Part shown: positions 53,461 to 62,152 of the stretch, piece by piece | Layout: each line of letters begins with the position of its first letter | Numbering within the stretch: the first letter of the stretch is position 1 | From: Streptomyces sp. PCS3-D2 | GTDB taxonomy: Bacteria > Actinomycetota > Actinomycetes > Streptomycetales > Streptomycetaceae | Reading direction: 5' to 3' | Length of the DNA: 64,000 bases | NCBI RefSeq assembly: GCF_000612545.2 | Contig: NZ_CP097800.1 | Coordinates: forward strand, 7,432,001 to 7,496,000 | Notes under the pieces: generated by a model | The model's database searches: none | Seen by the model: the letters and a program-made list of their open reading frames with translations, nothing else | Told to the model about the DNA's origin: nothing | Made by a program: the position numbers and the translations under genes

Positions 53461-55047
53461 ATGAGCACCGTGGCGGCCGAGGACGAGGAAGAACACCTGC
53501 CCCCCTCCTCCCGCACCGGCCCAAGAACCCACTCCCACCCCCACCCGCTCCGACGCGTCGCCCTGCCCGCCGCCGCGACCCTCCTCGCCGCCGCCGGAGC
53601 CCTCGTCGCTGTCGGATGCTTCCTCGGCCTCTACACCCGCCCCGCCTCCGACGACTGGTGCGCCGCCTGGAAAACCCGCGACCTGGGCATCCTCGGTATC
53701 ACCGCCGACTTCTACACCACCCAGAACGGCCGCATCACCAACGCCTTCCTCAGCGGCCTCCTCTACAGCGGCGGACCGGCCGGCACCAAAATCCTCCCCA
53801 CCCTCATCACCGTCCTGCTCACCGCCGCCCTGGTCCTCCTCGGCCGCCGCCTCCTGCACGCCCTCGGCCGCACCCCACCCCTGCTGCTCCTGACCGCCTG
53901 CGCCCTGACCCTCCAGGCCCTCCTCTACTACGCGGGCACCCGCAGCTACCAGGTCCTGCTGTGGGCACCCGCCACCATCTCCCACACCCTGCCCGGCGTC
54001 ATCGGCCTGTGGGCCCTCCTGCTGGCCCTGGCCACCATCAACCACCCCCGCCGCGCCGTCCGCACCGCCGGCCTCACCGGCGCCCTCCTCATCGGCTTCG
54101 CCCTCGGCACCCTCAGCGAACCCTTCGCCCTCGTCAGCGGCCTGACCGCCACCCTGACCGCCCTGCTGTGCCTGCCCCGCCTACGCCTGACCACCACCTG
54201 GCGCCCCGTCACCTGGTGCCTGTTGTGGTGCACCGGCCTCCTGTGCGGCCTCACCGTCCTCTACACCTCCCCCGGCGCCCGCTGGCGTCGCGCCCAACAG
54301 CCGGAGAAAGAACCACTGCTCTCCGCGAGCGGACTACGGGCCACCTACGAGGACTGGCTGCGCATGTGGGACACCGTCACCGGCCAGTGGGCCTACCTCG
54401 CCGCCGCGGCCGCCGGCCTCCTCCTGGGCCTGGCCGCCGCCACCCTCCGCACCCCCCGACCCCGCCCCTCACCCCCGCCCTCATCCCCGTCCTCATCCCC
54501 GCCCCTGATCCCGCCGCCGCCCGGGCGGGCGACACGGGCCGCCCTGCTCCTGCTCCCCCTGCCCGTGGTCATCCTGGGATCGTTCGCCGTCGCGGTCGGC
54601 CTGCGCAGCGGATACGGGCCCACCGGCTGGACGTACGCCCGTACCTGGACGAGCTACCTGCTACCCATGGAACTGGCCCTGTGCGGCTACGGAGTCCTGC
54701 TCGGCGCCTGGGCCGGCCCCCGCCTGGCCGCCCGCCGCCACCCCACCAGCCCCGGCACCCCGGCAGCCGCCGTCACCGCCGCGCTCTGCCTCACCCTGGC
54801 CCCCCTGGCCTCCCTCGTCCCCGCCCTCCAGCAACTCACCACCACCACGGTGGCCCGCTCCATCGCCTGGGACGCCCAGAACGCCCGCATCCGCACCGCC
54901 GCGGCACAAGGCGCCACGGACATCGGCTACCGCCCGCTGCCCATCGCCAGCCTCGCCGAACCCTTCTTCACCACCGCCTACAGCCGGGACTGGGTCGCCG
55001 CCTGTGTCTCCCGCTGGTACGGCATCGACCGCATCCACCGCCGCTGA
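53461..55047 (+). CDS. Multi-pass membrane protein (DUF6056-like)
   Basis: A 528-residue protein with about ten membrane helices (such as TLLAAAGALVAVGCFLGLY and LLIGFALGTLSEPFALVSGL). The first outer loop ASDDWCAAWKTRDLGILGIT with GRITNAF resembles DUF6056/glycosyltransferase-type membrane proteins that use lipid-linked sugars; that function is inference. GGGGAGG precedes ATG 53461. A Pro/Ser-rich cytoplasmic linker lies near residue 345. It is divergent from the secreted glycosidase gene. Confidence 0.8.
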   Translation: MSTVAAEDEEEHLPPSSRTGPRTHSHPHPLRRVALPAAATLLAAAGALVAVGCFLGLYTRPASDDWCAAWKTRDLGILGITADFYTTQNGRITNAFLSGLLYSGGPAGTKILPTLITVLLTAALVLLGRRLLHALGRTPPLLLLTACALTLQALLYYAGTRSYQVLLWAPATISHTLPGVIGLWALLLALATINHPRRAVRTAGLTGALLIGFALGTLSEPFALVSGLTATLTALLCLPRLRLTTTWRPVTWCLLWCTGLLCGLTVLYTSPGARWRRAQQPEKEPLLSASGLRATYEDWLRMWDTVTGQWAYLAAAAAGLLLGLAAATLRTPRPRPSPPPSSPSSSPPLIPPPPGRATRAALLLLPLPVVILGSFAVAVGLRSGYGPTGWTYARTWTSYLLPMELALCGYGVLLGAWAGPRLAARRHPTSPGTPAAAVTAALCLTLAPLASLVPALQQLTTTTVARSIAWDAQNARIRTAAAQGATDIGYRPLPIASLAEPFFTTAYSRDWVAACVSRWYGIDRIHRR

Positions 55048-55280
55048 CCCCCCCCACCACACACACCAGCCCCCGCCCGGCCCGCTCGACGCACACCGGC
55101 CGGGCCCGGAGGGCAGACCACCCCCACCGCGGACTCCTCCCGCCGTCCGGCCCACACAGCCCCTCCAAGACACCGCCGGCGCCCCCTGCCCCTGCCGCGC
55201 ACCACGAGCGGGTCCGGCAGCAGGCCCGCCCGCCCGGGACCGGCCCGCACCTCGCCGCGAGACCCGCCCCGGTGGCCGGG

Positions 55281-55493
55281 TCAGGCCTCGCGGTCCATCA
55301 CCCGGCGGGCCGCCTCGGCCTCCGCCGCCGGCGGCGACAACTCGTCGAGGGTGTCGAGCTCGTCGTCCGAACCCAGCTCCTCCTCCCACGCGGCCGCCAG
55401 CCGCTCCTGCTCCTCGCGCGGCCTGCCCGCCACGGCCTCCCGCCGCAGCGGCTCCAAAGCCGCCAGGAAACGCCCGACCGCGTCCGCCGTCAT
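55281..55493 (-). CDS. Small acidic protein
   Basis: A 70-residue, strongly acidic helical protein (MTADAVGRFLAALEPLRREA, then ELGSDDELDTLDELSPPAAE). Codon use fits the genome. No family is recognised. Confidence 0.55.
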   Translation of the reverse strand: MTADAVGRFLAALEPLRREAVAGRPREEQERLAAAWEEELGSDDELDTLDELSPPAAEAEAARRVMDREA

Positions 55494-55731
55494 GCCGTAC
55501 TCCTACACATCGTGGGACAGGGGGAGAACGCGCCGCCCGCCGGGCCGCGCCCGGCCCAGCATCGCCAACCGGCCCCCCGCCACCAGCCCGACACGGCACG
55601 CCGCCACCCGAATGCACCCGCACCCACCCACCTGCGCACGACTGCGGGGTGCCACGGCCCGCCCGGCCGTGACACCCCGCCCCCGGGCGGCCGGCGGTCA
55701 CCGTCCCCGTCGGGGCGACCGCCGACCGGGA

Positions 55732-56214
55732 TCAGCCGCGGTGCTGGTGCCCGCGACGGCCCCAGGACTCGGTGTCGACGACACCGCCGCGGTGGTCGCG
55801 CAGAGTGGCGGTGTCGCGGTCGTCCCAGATCTGGCGGGTGCGGCCCTGGTAGAGGTCGTGGCGGCTGTCGCGGCCCCGTCCGGTGTGGACCTTGACGGCG
55901 GAGCGGCCCTCCAGACGGAAGTCGGGGAAGCGGTAGCGGTTGCCCTGCTGGTCGGTGAGGGTGTAGCCGCGGAGGTTGACGCCGCTCCGGCCGGTGTTCC
56001 TGATCTCGACCCATTCACGGTTCAGGGCGCGGTTGGAACGGTCGCCCCGAACCGGGTTGTCGTGGCTGACGTCGCCGATGACGAGGGCGGAGTGACGGCC
56101 GTGGTGGTCGCGGCGGTGGTCGTCCGCCGCGGCGGGCACGGCGGCGGCTCCGGCAAGGGTGCCGGCCGCCAGGACAACGGCGAGGACACGGCGGATGGCG
56201 GGGGAAGCGGACAT
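55732..56214 (-). CDS. Secreted lamin-tail-domain protein
   Basis: A 160-residue protein. The signal peptide (VLAVVLAAGTLAGAAAVPAA) ends at AADD. The rest is an immunoglobulin-like lamin tail domain: REWVEIRNTGRSGVNLRGYT, FPDFRLEGRSAVKVHTGRG and RQIWDDRDTATLRDHRGGVV. In bacteria these domains bind or display on the surface. It is secreted and has no enzyme motif. The start at 56214 begins the signal peptide. Confidence 0.88.
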   Translation of the reverse strand: MSASPAIRRVLAVVLAAGTLAGAAAVPAAADDHRRDHHGRHSALVIGDVSHDNPVRGDRSNRALNREWVEIRNTGRSGVNLRGYTLTDQQGNRYRFPDFRLEGRSAVKVHTGRGRDSRHDLYQGRTRQIWDDRDTATLRDHRGGVVDTESWGRRGHQHRG

Positions 56215-56661
56215 GGAGGAAGAACCCCTTCGACGTCGACGAACGGCCCCGACCGGCACCAGCACACACGGACACGAATACGCATACGGGTGCTGCCGGT
56301 CTGGCCTGAAACAAATCCCGGCGCTGGCCGAGGAGTCACACTCTGGCCCCCGGCGCCCCCCGGACACCGCCCGCCCGACCCCCGTTTCCCAATCCGGATA
56401 TGTCCGTAACCCTCCCTTGTATCGGGCAACCGTCAAGCCCCGATTGACGCCCCGAACACGACAGCTCGCCACCCGCCGTGACACGCCTGCGCAGCAGCCC
56501 CCCCACCGCCCAAGCCCCGGCACCCGCCACGACCCACACCCCTACGCCGAACGGGTGCACGGCCCTGTAACAGCCACCCCCGCCACTCCTTCGCACACGC
56601 CTACGGAAACGGTCCAGGCGTACGAGAAAACACCCCGCCACCCCCGCCCCGCCGACACGCC

Positions 56662-57645
56662 CTACGGCGCCGTCGCCCCCCAGTACTTCCTGACCAACTC
56701 ATACGAACCGACCCGGTCACGCAGGTCGTAGACAGGCGTGGTCAGCATCAACTCGTCCGCCCCGGTCTCACCCGCCAGGTGCGCGAGCCGCTCCACCACC
56801 ACCCCCGGCGCCCCGACCGCCTGCTGCGCACGGAAACCGTCCAGCGCCTGCCGCTCCTGCTCGGTGAACGGATGGACCGCCGCCTGCGCCGGCGTGGGGA
56901 ACGGCACCTCGCTCAGCCCCTTCAACAGCCCGGCCTTGACGACGTTCATCGGACCCGCCCGCCACACCGCCTCCTCCTGCGTCGGCGCACACACCGTCTC
57001 CACACACAGCAGCACCCGGGGCCGCTCGCACCAGCGCGACGGGGTGAACGCCGCCCGGTAACCCTCCACGGCCGTAAGGGTGTTGTCCGGGCGAATGTGA
57101 TGCGCGATCGCCACCGGCAGACCGAGCGCCGCGGCGAGAGAGGCCCCCGCGACACTGGAAGCCAGCAGCCACGGCTCCGGCAGCGGCCCGAGCGCGACCT
57201 CCTCCACCAGGAACGACAAGATCGCGGCCACGTCGTCGCGGTACTCCGCGTCCGACGCCGGCCCCGCCCCACGGCGAAGCGCCCGCGCGACACCCTCGTC
57301 GAACGTGCCCGGACCACGCCCGACACCCAGATCGATACGGTCCTCATGCAAGGCGGCCAGCGTCCCAAACTGTTCCGCCAGCATGATCGGCGCGTGGTTG
57401 GGGGCCAGCACCCCGCCCGAACCGAGACGGATCACCGAGGTCGAGGCAGCCGCGTGCGCCGTCAGCACGACCGGCGGGAACGCGCCGATCGCGGGGGAGT
57501 GGTGATGCTCCGCGTACCACAGACGGCGATAACCCAGCCGCTCCACCTCCTGAGCGAAAGCCGCGGTGTCCCGCAGGGTGTCCACGGCGCGGGTGCCCGT
57601 CTGCACCATCGCGACTTCCAACGCTGAAAGAGGTATGTCGAGCAT
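56662..57645 (-). CDS. LLM-class flavin-dependent oxidoreductase
   Basis: A 327-residue luciferase-like monooxygenase. It begins MLDIPLSALEVAMVQTGTRA and has GYRRLWYAEHHHSPAIGAFP, SVIRLGSGGVLAPNHAPIML and DRIDLGVGRGPGTFDEGVA, all diagnostic of the F420/FMN-dependent family. It probably oxidises a small organic molecule. ATG 57645 starts the conserved strand; the frame is open upstream but not family-like. Confidence 0.92.
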   Translation of the reverse strand: MLDIPLSALEVAMVQTGTRAVDTLRDTAAFAQEVERLGYRRLWYAEHHHSPAIGAFPPVVLTAHAAASTSVIRLGSGGVLAPNHAPIMLAEQFGTLAALHEDRIDLGVGRGPGTFDEGVARALRRGAGPASDAEYRDDVAAILSFLVEEVALGPLPEPWLLASSVAGASLAAALGLPVAIAHHIRPDNTLTAVEGYRAAFTPSRWCERPRVLLCVETVCAPTQEEAVWRAGPMNVVKAGLLKGLSEVPFPTPAQAAVHPFTEQERQALDGFRAQQAVGAPGVVVERLAHLAGETGADELMLTTPVYDLRDRVGSYELVRKYWGATAP

Positions 57646-57769
57646 CCCGTCAGCATAGGGATCACCCTCCCCGACAACGCCCCCGATGATCGTTTTCGCG
57701 CCACCCCGGACGGCCACACCCGTCGGCCGGATCCCCCAAGCTCTCCAAATAACCCGCATGCGAGAAAAC

Positions 57770-57784
57770 GTCAAGCCCCGAATT
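57770..57784 (+). promoter_or_regulatory. Shared upstream motif GTCAAGCCCCGAAT (copy 2)
   Basis: GTCAAGCCCCGAATT lies 174 bp before the first repeat-protein gene. The same core occurs at 59083-59097 before the second one and, with one change, at 56432-56445. CGAGA precedes the two repeat-gene copies within a few bases. A shared control site is inferred. Confidence 0.45.
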
Positions 57785-57957
57785 ATCGGAACATGACCGC
57801 CGCCACAGTGAATGGGCTTACTGGTTACGCGGCCCCACCGGAAAGCCAGAAAGTCGGAAAGCCGGAGAGGCCGTGGACGCGATGGAAGCAACCCCACATC
57901 GCGGAGGCCGCGAAATGACGGGCCCTTTCAGGGCCCAATTCCGATCAGGAGAAAACC

Positions 57958-58824
57958 ATGAACCGTAAGTTCGAGACGTCCCAGCCCCGCCGCAAGCGCC
58001 GAGGTTTCCGCCTCGCGACCGCCGTGGCGGCCGCCGCCATCGCCGGCGGGATCCTCATCCCCTCGACCTCCGCGATGGCGGCCCCCACCACATCGGTGGA
58101 AAGCGTCGTCAGCCACAGCAAGCACGACCACAAGAAGCACGACGGCAACCACCACGGCAAGAAGAAGAAGCGCAACAAGGGCGGCAACACCCAGGGCGGT
58201 ACGCAGGGTGGCGGTAACGGGAACACCCAGGGCGGTACGCAGGGTGGCGGTAACGGGAACACCCAGGGCGGTACGCAGGGTGGCGGTAACGGGAACACCC
58301 AGGGCGGTACGCAGGGTGGCGGCAATGGGAACACCCAGGGCGGTACGCAGGGTGGCGGCAATGGGAACACCCAGGGCGGTACGCAGGGTGGCGGTAATGG
58401 GAACACCCAGGGCGGTACGCAGGGTGGCGGTAATGGGAACACCCAGGGCGGTACGCAGGGTGGCGGTAATGGGAACACCCAGGGCGGTACGCAGGGTGGC
58501 GGTAATGGGAACACCCAGGGCGGTACGCAGGGTGGCGGTAATGGGAACACCCAGGGCGGTACGCAGGGTGGCGGTAATGGGAACACCCAGGGCGGTACGC
58601 AGGGTGGCGGTAATGGGAACACCCAGGGCGGTACGCAGGGTGGCGGTAATGGGAACACCCAGGGCGGTACGCAGGGTGGCGGTAATGGGAACACCCAGGG
58701 CGGTACGCAGGGTGGCGGTAATGGGAACACCCAGGGCGGTACGCAGGGTGGCGGTAATGGGAACACCCAGGGCGGTACGCAGGGTGGCGGTAATGGGAAC
58801 ACCCAGGGCGGTACGCAGGGCTGA
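57958..58824 (+). CDS. Secreted Gly/Gln/Asn/Thr 12-residue-repeat protein A
   Basis: A 288-residue exported protein. The signal peptide (RLATAVAAAAIAGGILIPST then SAMA-AP) is followed by a short His/Lys-rich segment (SKHDHKKHDGNHHGKKKKRN) and about 17 tandem copies of a 12-residue unit NTQGGTQGGGNG, to the last residue. There is no anchor, Cys or other domain. Such regular polar repeats could form a beta solenoid or amyloid-like fibre at the cell surface; this is inference. AGGAG precedes ATG 57958. A paralogue starts at 59246. Confidence 0.8.
   Translation: MNRKFETSQPRRKRRGFRLATAVAAAAIAGGILIPSTSAMAAPTTSVESVVSHSKHDHKKHDGNHHGKKKKRNKGGNTQGGTQGGGNGNTQGGTQGGGNGNTQGGTQGGGNGNTQGGTQGGGNGNTQGGTQGGGNGNTQGGTQGGGNGNTQGGTQGGGNGNTQGGTQGGGNGNTQGGTQGGGNGNTQGGTQGGGNGNTQGGTQGGGNGNTQGGTQGGGNGNTQGGTQGGGNGNTQGGTQGGGNGNTQGGTQGGGNGNTQGGTQGGGNGNTQGGTQGGGNGNTQGGTQG
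58191..58820 (+). repeat. 36-bp in-frame tandem repeats, about 17.5 copies
   Basis: A 36-base unit beginning AACACCCAGGGCGGTACGCA. Copies differ only at two or three synonymous positions near the unit end (GGTAACGGG, GGCAATGGG, GGTAATGGG), which shows very recent expansion or homogenisation. There are no unique spacers, so it is not a CRISPR. Confidence 0.95.
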
Positions 58825-58842
58825 CCAAGCCAGCCGAAAGAC

Positions 58843-58879
58843 GCACCACCTCGCAGAGGCTCTCTCTGCGAGGTGGTGC
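58843..58879 (+). terminator. Perfect hairpin terminator after repeat protein A
   Basis: A 16-bp perfect stem GCACCACCTCGCAGAG against its complement with a five-base loop, 19 bases after the stop codon. It shares the core CCTCGCAGAG with the hairpin after the second repeat gene. Confidence 0.85.
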
Positions 58880-58886
58880 CGTCCCC

Positions 58887-58934
58887 TTCAGCCGTTGCCC
58901 GCCCCGACCCACGTCGGGGCGGGCAACGGCTGAA
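58887..58934 (+). terminator. Second perfect 22-bp hairpin
   Basis: TTCAGCCGTTGCCCGCCCCG and beyond pairs perfectly over 22 bases with 58913-58934 across a four-base loop (CCAC). It directly follows the first hairpin. A tandem terminator is the simplest reading; it might also stabilise the mRNA end. Confidence 0.7.
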
Positions 58935-59082
58935 CCCGTACCAGGCCCCGAAACCCAGCCCGACGGGCGAGGAAGCACCGCCGAGCGCGGCCCGGTCCAC
59001 CCCGCAGCTGCCCCCAGGCACACCATGGGCCACCAGCCCCCACCGCCAGGCGCCACACGACCACCCACCCTCATACGAGATT

Positions 59083-59097
59083 GTCAAGCCCCGAATC
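59083..59097 (+). promoter_or_regulatory. Shared upstream motif GTCAAGCCCCGAAT (copy 3)
   Basis: GTCAAGCCCCGAATC, with ACGAGA just before it, lies 149 bp before the second repeat-protein gene, about the same distance as the copy before the first one. Confidence 0.45.
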
Positions 59098-59245
59098 TCC
59101 GTCGCTTTCTCCCCGCGCCCGAAAACGGCAATCTGGAGACAGATAAACCGATCGGCCAGTAAACGGAACCGAGGCACCTGGCAAGCCGAATCCCCGGCTC
59201 GCAGAAAAACTCGGAATCCGGGTCGACCATTCAAAGGAGATTTAA

Positions 59246-60343
59246 ATGTCGAGGAAGAAGCGCGTCGCCAACATTGCCGGTCTGTCCTGTGTCACCGCGA
59301 TACTCGCCGGAACGGCGGGAGTGACATTCGCTTCCCAGGCTTCCGCACTTTCGACCGCAGCCCCGGCGGCGGCGGTGTGCAGCCTGAAGAACGGCGAGAT
59401 CCGCGGCAAGGGCTTCGCCCTCAAGCAGACCTACGACGTCAAGCGCAACGGGAAGACCATCGCCCGCGCCGCCACCGGACCGAAGGGCGACATCCGGGTC
59501 GAAATCACCGGCAGCGGTCCGGTCTCCGTAGGCACGGTCCGATGCACCCCGACCGGATCCGCCTCCACGAAGGCCGACATCGCAGTGGCAACAGCACGAG
59601 GCACAGCCGCAGCCCAGCAGGCAGCGCGAGGCGGAGCCTCCAAGGCGCAGGCAGCCGCCATCGGTCGAAAGGCAGCGGCTTCGGAAGCGAAGAAGCTCGG
59701 GCTGGCGCCCTCCGTGGTGAACCAGGTGACCAACAACGTAACGAACATCGTCAACAACACGATCATCGGCGGTTCGAACAACACCATTGGTGGCACCCAG
59801 ATCGGTAATGGCAACACCCAGGGTGGTACGCAGGGCGCCGGTAATGGCAACACTCAGGGTGGAACCCAGGGTGGCGGCAATGGCAACACTCAGGGCGGTA
59901 CGCAGGGTGGTGGCACCGGGAACACTCAGGGTGGAACCCAGGGTGGCGGCACCGGGAACACTCAGGGTGGAACCCAGGGTGGCGGCAATGGCAACACTCA
60001 GGGTGGTACGCAGGGTGGTGGCACCGGGAACACTCAGGGTGGTACGCAGGGTGGTGGCACCGGGAACACTCAGGGTGGTACGCAGGGTGGTGGCACCGGG
60101 AACACTCAGGGTGGTACGCAGGGTGGTGGCACCGGGAACACTCAGGGTGGTACGCAGGGTGGTGGCACCGGGAACACGCAGGGTGGTACGCAGGGTGGTG
60201 GCACCGGGAACACGCAGGGTGGAACCCAGGGTGGTGGCACCGGGAACACTCAGGGTGGAACCCAGGGTGGCGGTAACGGCAACACCCAGGGCGGAACCCA
60301 GGGTGGCGGTAACGGCAACACCCAGGGCGGAACCCAGGGCTGA
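59246..60343 (+). CDS. Secreted Gly/Gln/Asn/Thr 12-residue-repeat protein B
   Basis: A 365-residue exported protein. The signal peptide (IAGLSCVTAILAGTAGVTFA) is followed by a unique domain of about 100 residues (KNGEIRGKGFALKQTYDVKR, VEITGSGPVSVGTVRCTPTG; two Cys), an Ala-rich helix (AAAIGRKAAASEAKKLGLAP), an Asn/Thr/Ile stretch (QVTNNVTNIVNNTIIGGSNN) and about 14 copies of the same 12-residue repeat as protein A. GGAG precedes ATG 59246. It probably works with protein A as a surface or matrix protein. Confidence 0.82.
   Translation: MSRKKRVANIAGLSCVTAILAGTAGVTFASQASALSTAAPAAAVCSLKNGEIRGKGFALKQTYDVKRNGKTIARAATGPKGDIRVEITGSGPVSVGTVRCTPTGSASTKADIAVATARGTAAAQQAARGGASKAQAAAIGRKAAASEAKKLGLAPSVVNQVTNNVTNIVNNTIIGGSNNTIGGTQIGNGNTQGGTQGAGNGNTQGGTQGGGNGNTQGGTQGGGTGNTQGGTQGGGTGNTQGGTQGGGNGNTQGGTQGGGTGNTQGGTQGGGTGNTQGGTQGGGTGNTQGGTQGGGTGNTQGGTQGGGTGNTQGGTQGGGTGNTQGGTQGGGTGNTQGGTQGGGNGNTQGGTQGGGNGNTQGGTQG
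59813..60340 (+). repeat. 36-bp in-frame tandem repeats, about 14.7 copies
   Basis: The same protein unit as in the first array, but with more variety at DNA level: GGTGGTACG, GGTGGAACC and GGCGGAACC forms, and GGCACC (Gly-Thr) replacing AAT/AAC (Asn) in many copies. The array is older or less homogenised than the first one. Confidence 0.95.
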
Positions 60344-60371
60344 CCAGCAGACCAGCGGCCGGTGGTCGAGT

Positions 60372-60408
60372 GCGACTCCTCGCAGAGGCAACCTCTGCGA
60401 GGAGTCGC
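60372..60408 (+). terminator. Perfect hairpin terminator after repeat protein B
   Basis: A 17-bp perfect stem GCGACTCCTCGCAGAGG with a three-base loop, 29 bases after the stop. Its core CCTCGCAGAG matches the hairpin after protein A. Confidence 0.85.
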
Positions 60409-61609
60409 CGTATGTGCGGCGCGGGCTCAGGCACCGCCCGCGCCGGCGGGTGTCGGCCGGGCGGTGTCGGGTAGGTGCCTGGTGCGGGGTGCGGTCCTGG
60501 CCCTCATGGCTGCGACGGGGGCCGTACCTCGCCCGCTTCCCCTCCCGCCCACACCGCCAGTCCGCCTGTCCGGTTCGGGTACTCGACGCGGTGCCGGGTG
60601 CTACGCGGAGATCACTGAGGGGACCACAATGCGTGTCTCGTCGGCCCCGGAACCCGTGCTGCGCCTGCCGACCGGTTCCGAGAGCTCGTCCGGTGCGGGC
60701 GACGCCCTTGCGGGCAGCGCCGCAGTCGCGAGGCGGCCGGAGGCGAGAGCGCTGCCCCACACGCTGTGGTCGCAATCAGTGCGCCTCGGCGGCGAAGACC
60801 GGCAGCCGGCCGATCTCCAGCGCCCCGGGCGGGGGCCGCGGCGTCCCGTAGAGGGGGGCGGGGCCCGGTCGTCGCCGGCACCGGATCGGGGTAGAGCCTG
60901 CCGCCCGCAGCGCCGCGCTCCGGTCGGGACGACGGACCTCGCGGCCCGCGCCGGTGTCCGCTCGCGGTGATGGCCGGGGTCGCCTCCAGCGTCTTCGCCG
61001 AACCCGCAGACGGCCGTGTTTGCCCGTACACCTCCGCGTACGGGCGCGGGGCGCAGGCCCGGTTCAGGACAGGACCATCGTCCGCACCCGCCGGGGGAAT
61101 TGTGCGCCGCAGACGGTGCCCAGGAACGGCAGACGAGGCAGTCGGAGCGCTGCCCGCAGGCGGCCACGGAGCCGGCGCCGGCGCCCCGCCGGCCCGTTCC
61201 GTGGGCGTGCTGACTTCCCGGGAGTTTTCGCCCGCCCGCTCCGCCGCCCGAATCGCCCGCACCCGCCACGGCCGACAGGCCTCCCGGGCGCGTCCCGGGC
61301 GGACCCCGGGCCCACTTGTCCTGTCCCGTCCGGTCCCCGTCCCTTCCCCTCCCCTTCCTGCCCCTGTCCGGCGGACGGCCGGACGGGTACGCGCCATTGA
61401 CAGGACCTGCGGGACGTGCGAAAAAGGCCGAAGACCCCAGGTCCGAGGCCGCGCGATGTCCGTTTCTCCGCTGCCCGGCGCCGCCACCGCAGACGCCGCC
61501 CGGGACGACAGTCCGCGGGGTCCACCCCGCCGCGATCGGCGCCACGTCGGTGCGACCGGCCGCGACCGACCCACCTGAAACACGACGATCGGACCCCGAC
61601 TTGACCCTC
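60409..61609. other. 1.2-kb stretch without a convincing gene
   Basis: Several long frames exist on both strands but their translations are Arg/Pro/Gly-rich and family-free. I see no RNA gene or repeat of note. Confidence 0.45.
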
Positions 61610-62152
61610 ATGCCCGGATCCCGCGTGCCCGGCCGGACCTGGACGGTCCGGCTCACCGGCCACGCCGATCACAGCGCCTCCGTCACCTGCAGCACCGAAG
61701 CCTGCCGGATGCCGCCCCGTTCGAAGGACACCGCGGCCCTGAAACGGTTCGCCGCCGAGCACGTCCGGGCCCACGCCCGGTTGGCGACCGTCCGGCCCAA
61801 CGCCGCGTGCGCCTGCCGGGCCGCGCAGTGCGCCTTCCACGAGGCCCGCACCCAGTGCACCGGCTCCGCCCTCCTGGTCCTGGTCCACAACCCGGCCGTG
61901 GGACAGGTCTGGACGCTCGCCGAGATCTGCCAGTCCTGCGCGCCGCTCATCGCGCACACCGCCATCCTCGGCAGTGCCCGACCGCCGGCCCGCCAGGCCC
62001 CGCCCGCGGCCGCAGTCCCCACTCCGGCCACCGCACCGGCTGCGTCCCCCCTGCCCGTGGCAGGCGGGTTCTCCTCACCGCAGGCTGCCCCGGAGGCCCC
62101 TGCTGTCCGCCGCCGCCCGCGCCGTCCCATGCGCCCGCGCCGCACCGCCTGA
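61610..62152 (+). CDS. Cys-rich putative zinc-binding protein
   Basis: A 180-residue protein from ATG 61610 (MPGSRVPGRTWTVRLTGHAD). Cys/His clusters VTCSTEACR, CACRAAQCAFHEARTQC and ICQSCAP suggest metal binding. The text HADHSASVTCS and VWTLAEICQSCAPLIAH looks conserved from memory of Streptomyces proteins of unknown function. The C-terminal 50 residues are a Pro/Ala/Arg-rich tail. Function unknown. Confidence 0.6.
   Translation: MPGSRVPGRTWTVRLTGHADHSASVTCSTEACRMPPRSKDTAALKRFAAEHVRAHARLATVRPNAACACRAAQCAFHEARTQCTGSALLVLVHNPAVGQVWTLAEICQSCAPLIAHTAILGSARPPARQAPPAAAVPTPATAPAASPLPVAGGFSSPQAAPEAPAVRRRPRRPMRPRRTA

Noticed and set aside
53364-55895. An 843-residue plus-strand frame
   Set aside because: Arg/Pro/His-rich shadow of the membrane protein gene at 53461 in another frame.
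58191-58820. Possible CRISPR array because of the 36-bp period
   Set aside because: The units are directly joined with no unique spacers, stay in frame and encode protein repeats; no cas gene is present.
57945-59234. Long minus-strand frames with Pro/Trp/Phe repeats
   Set aside because: They are the antisense of the 36-bp repeats of the secreted protein, which has a signal peptide and ribosome binding site on the plus strand.
60601-61656. A 351-residue minus-strand frame
   Set aside because: Gly/Arg-rich text with no domain or ribosome binding site; neighbouring frames are equally open.
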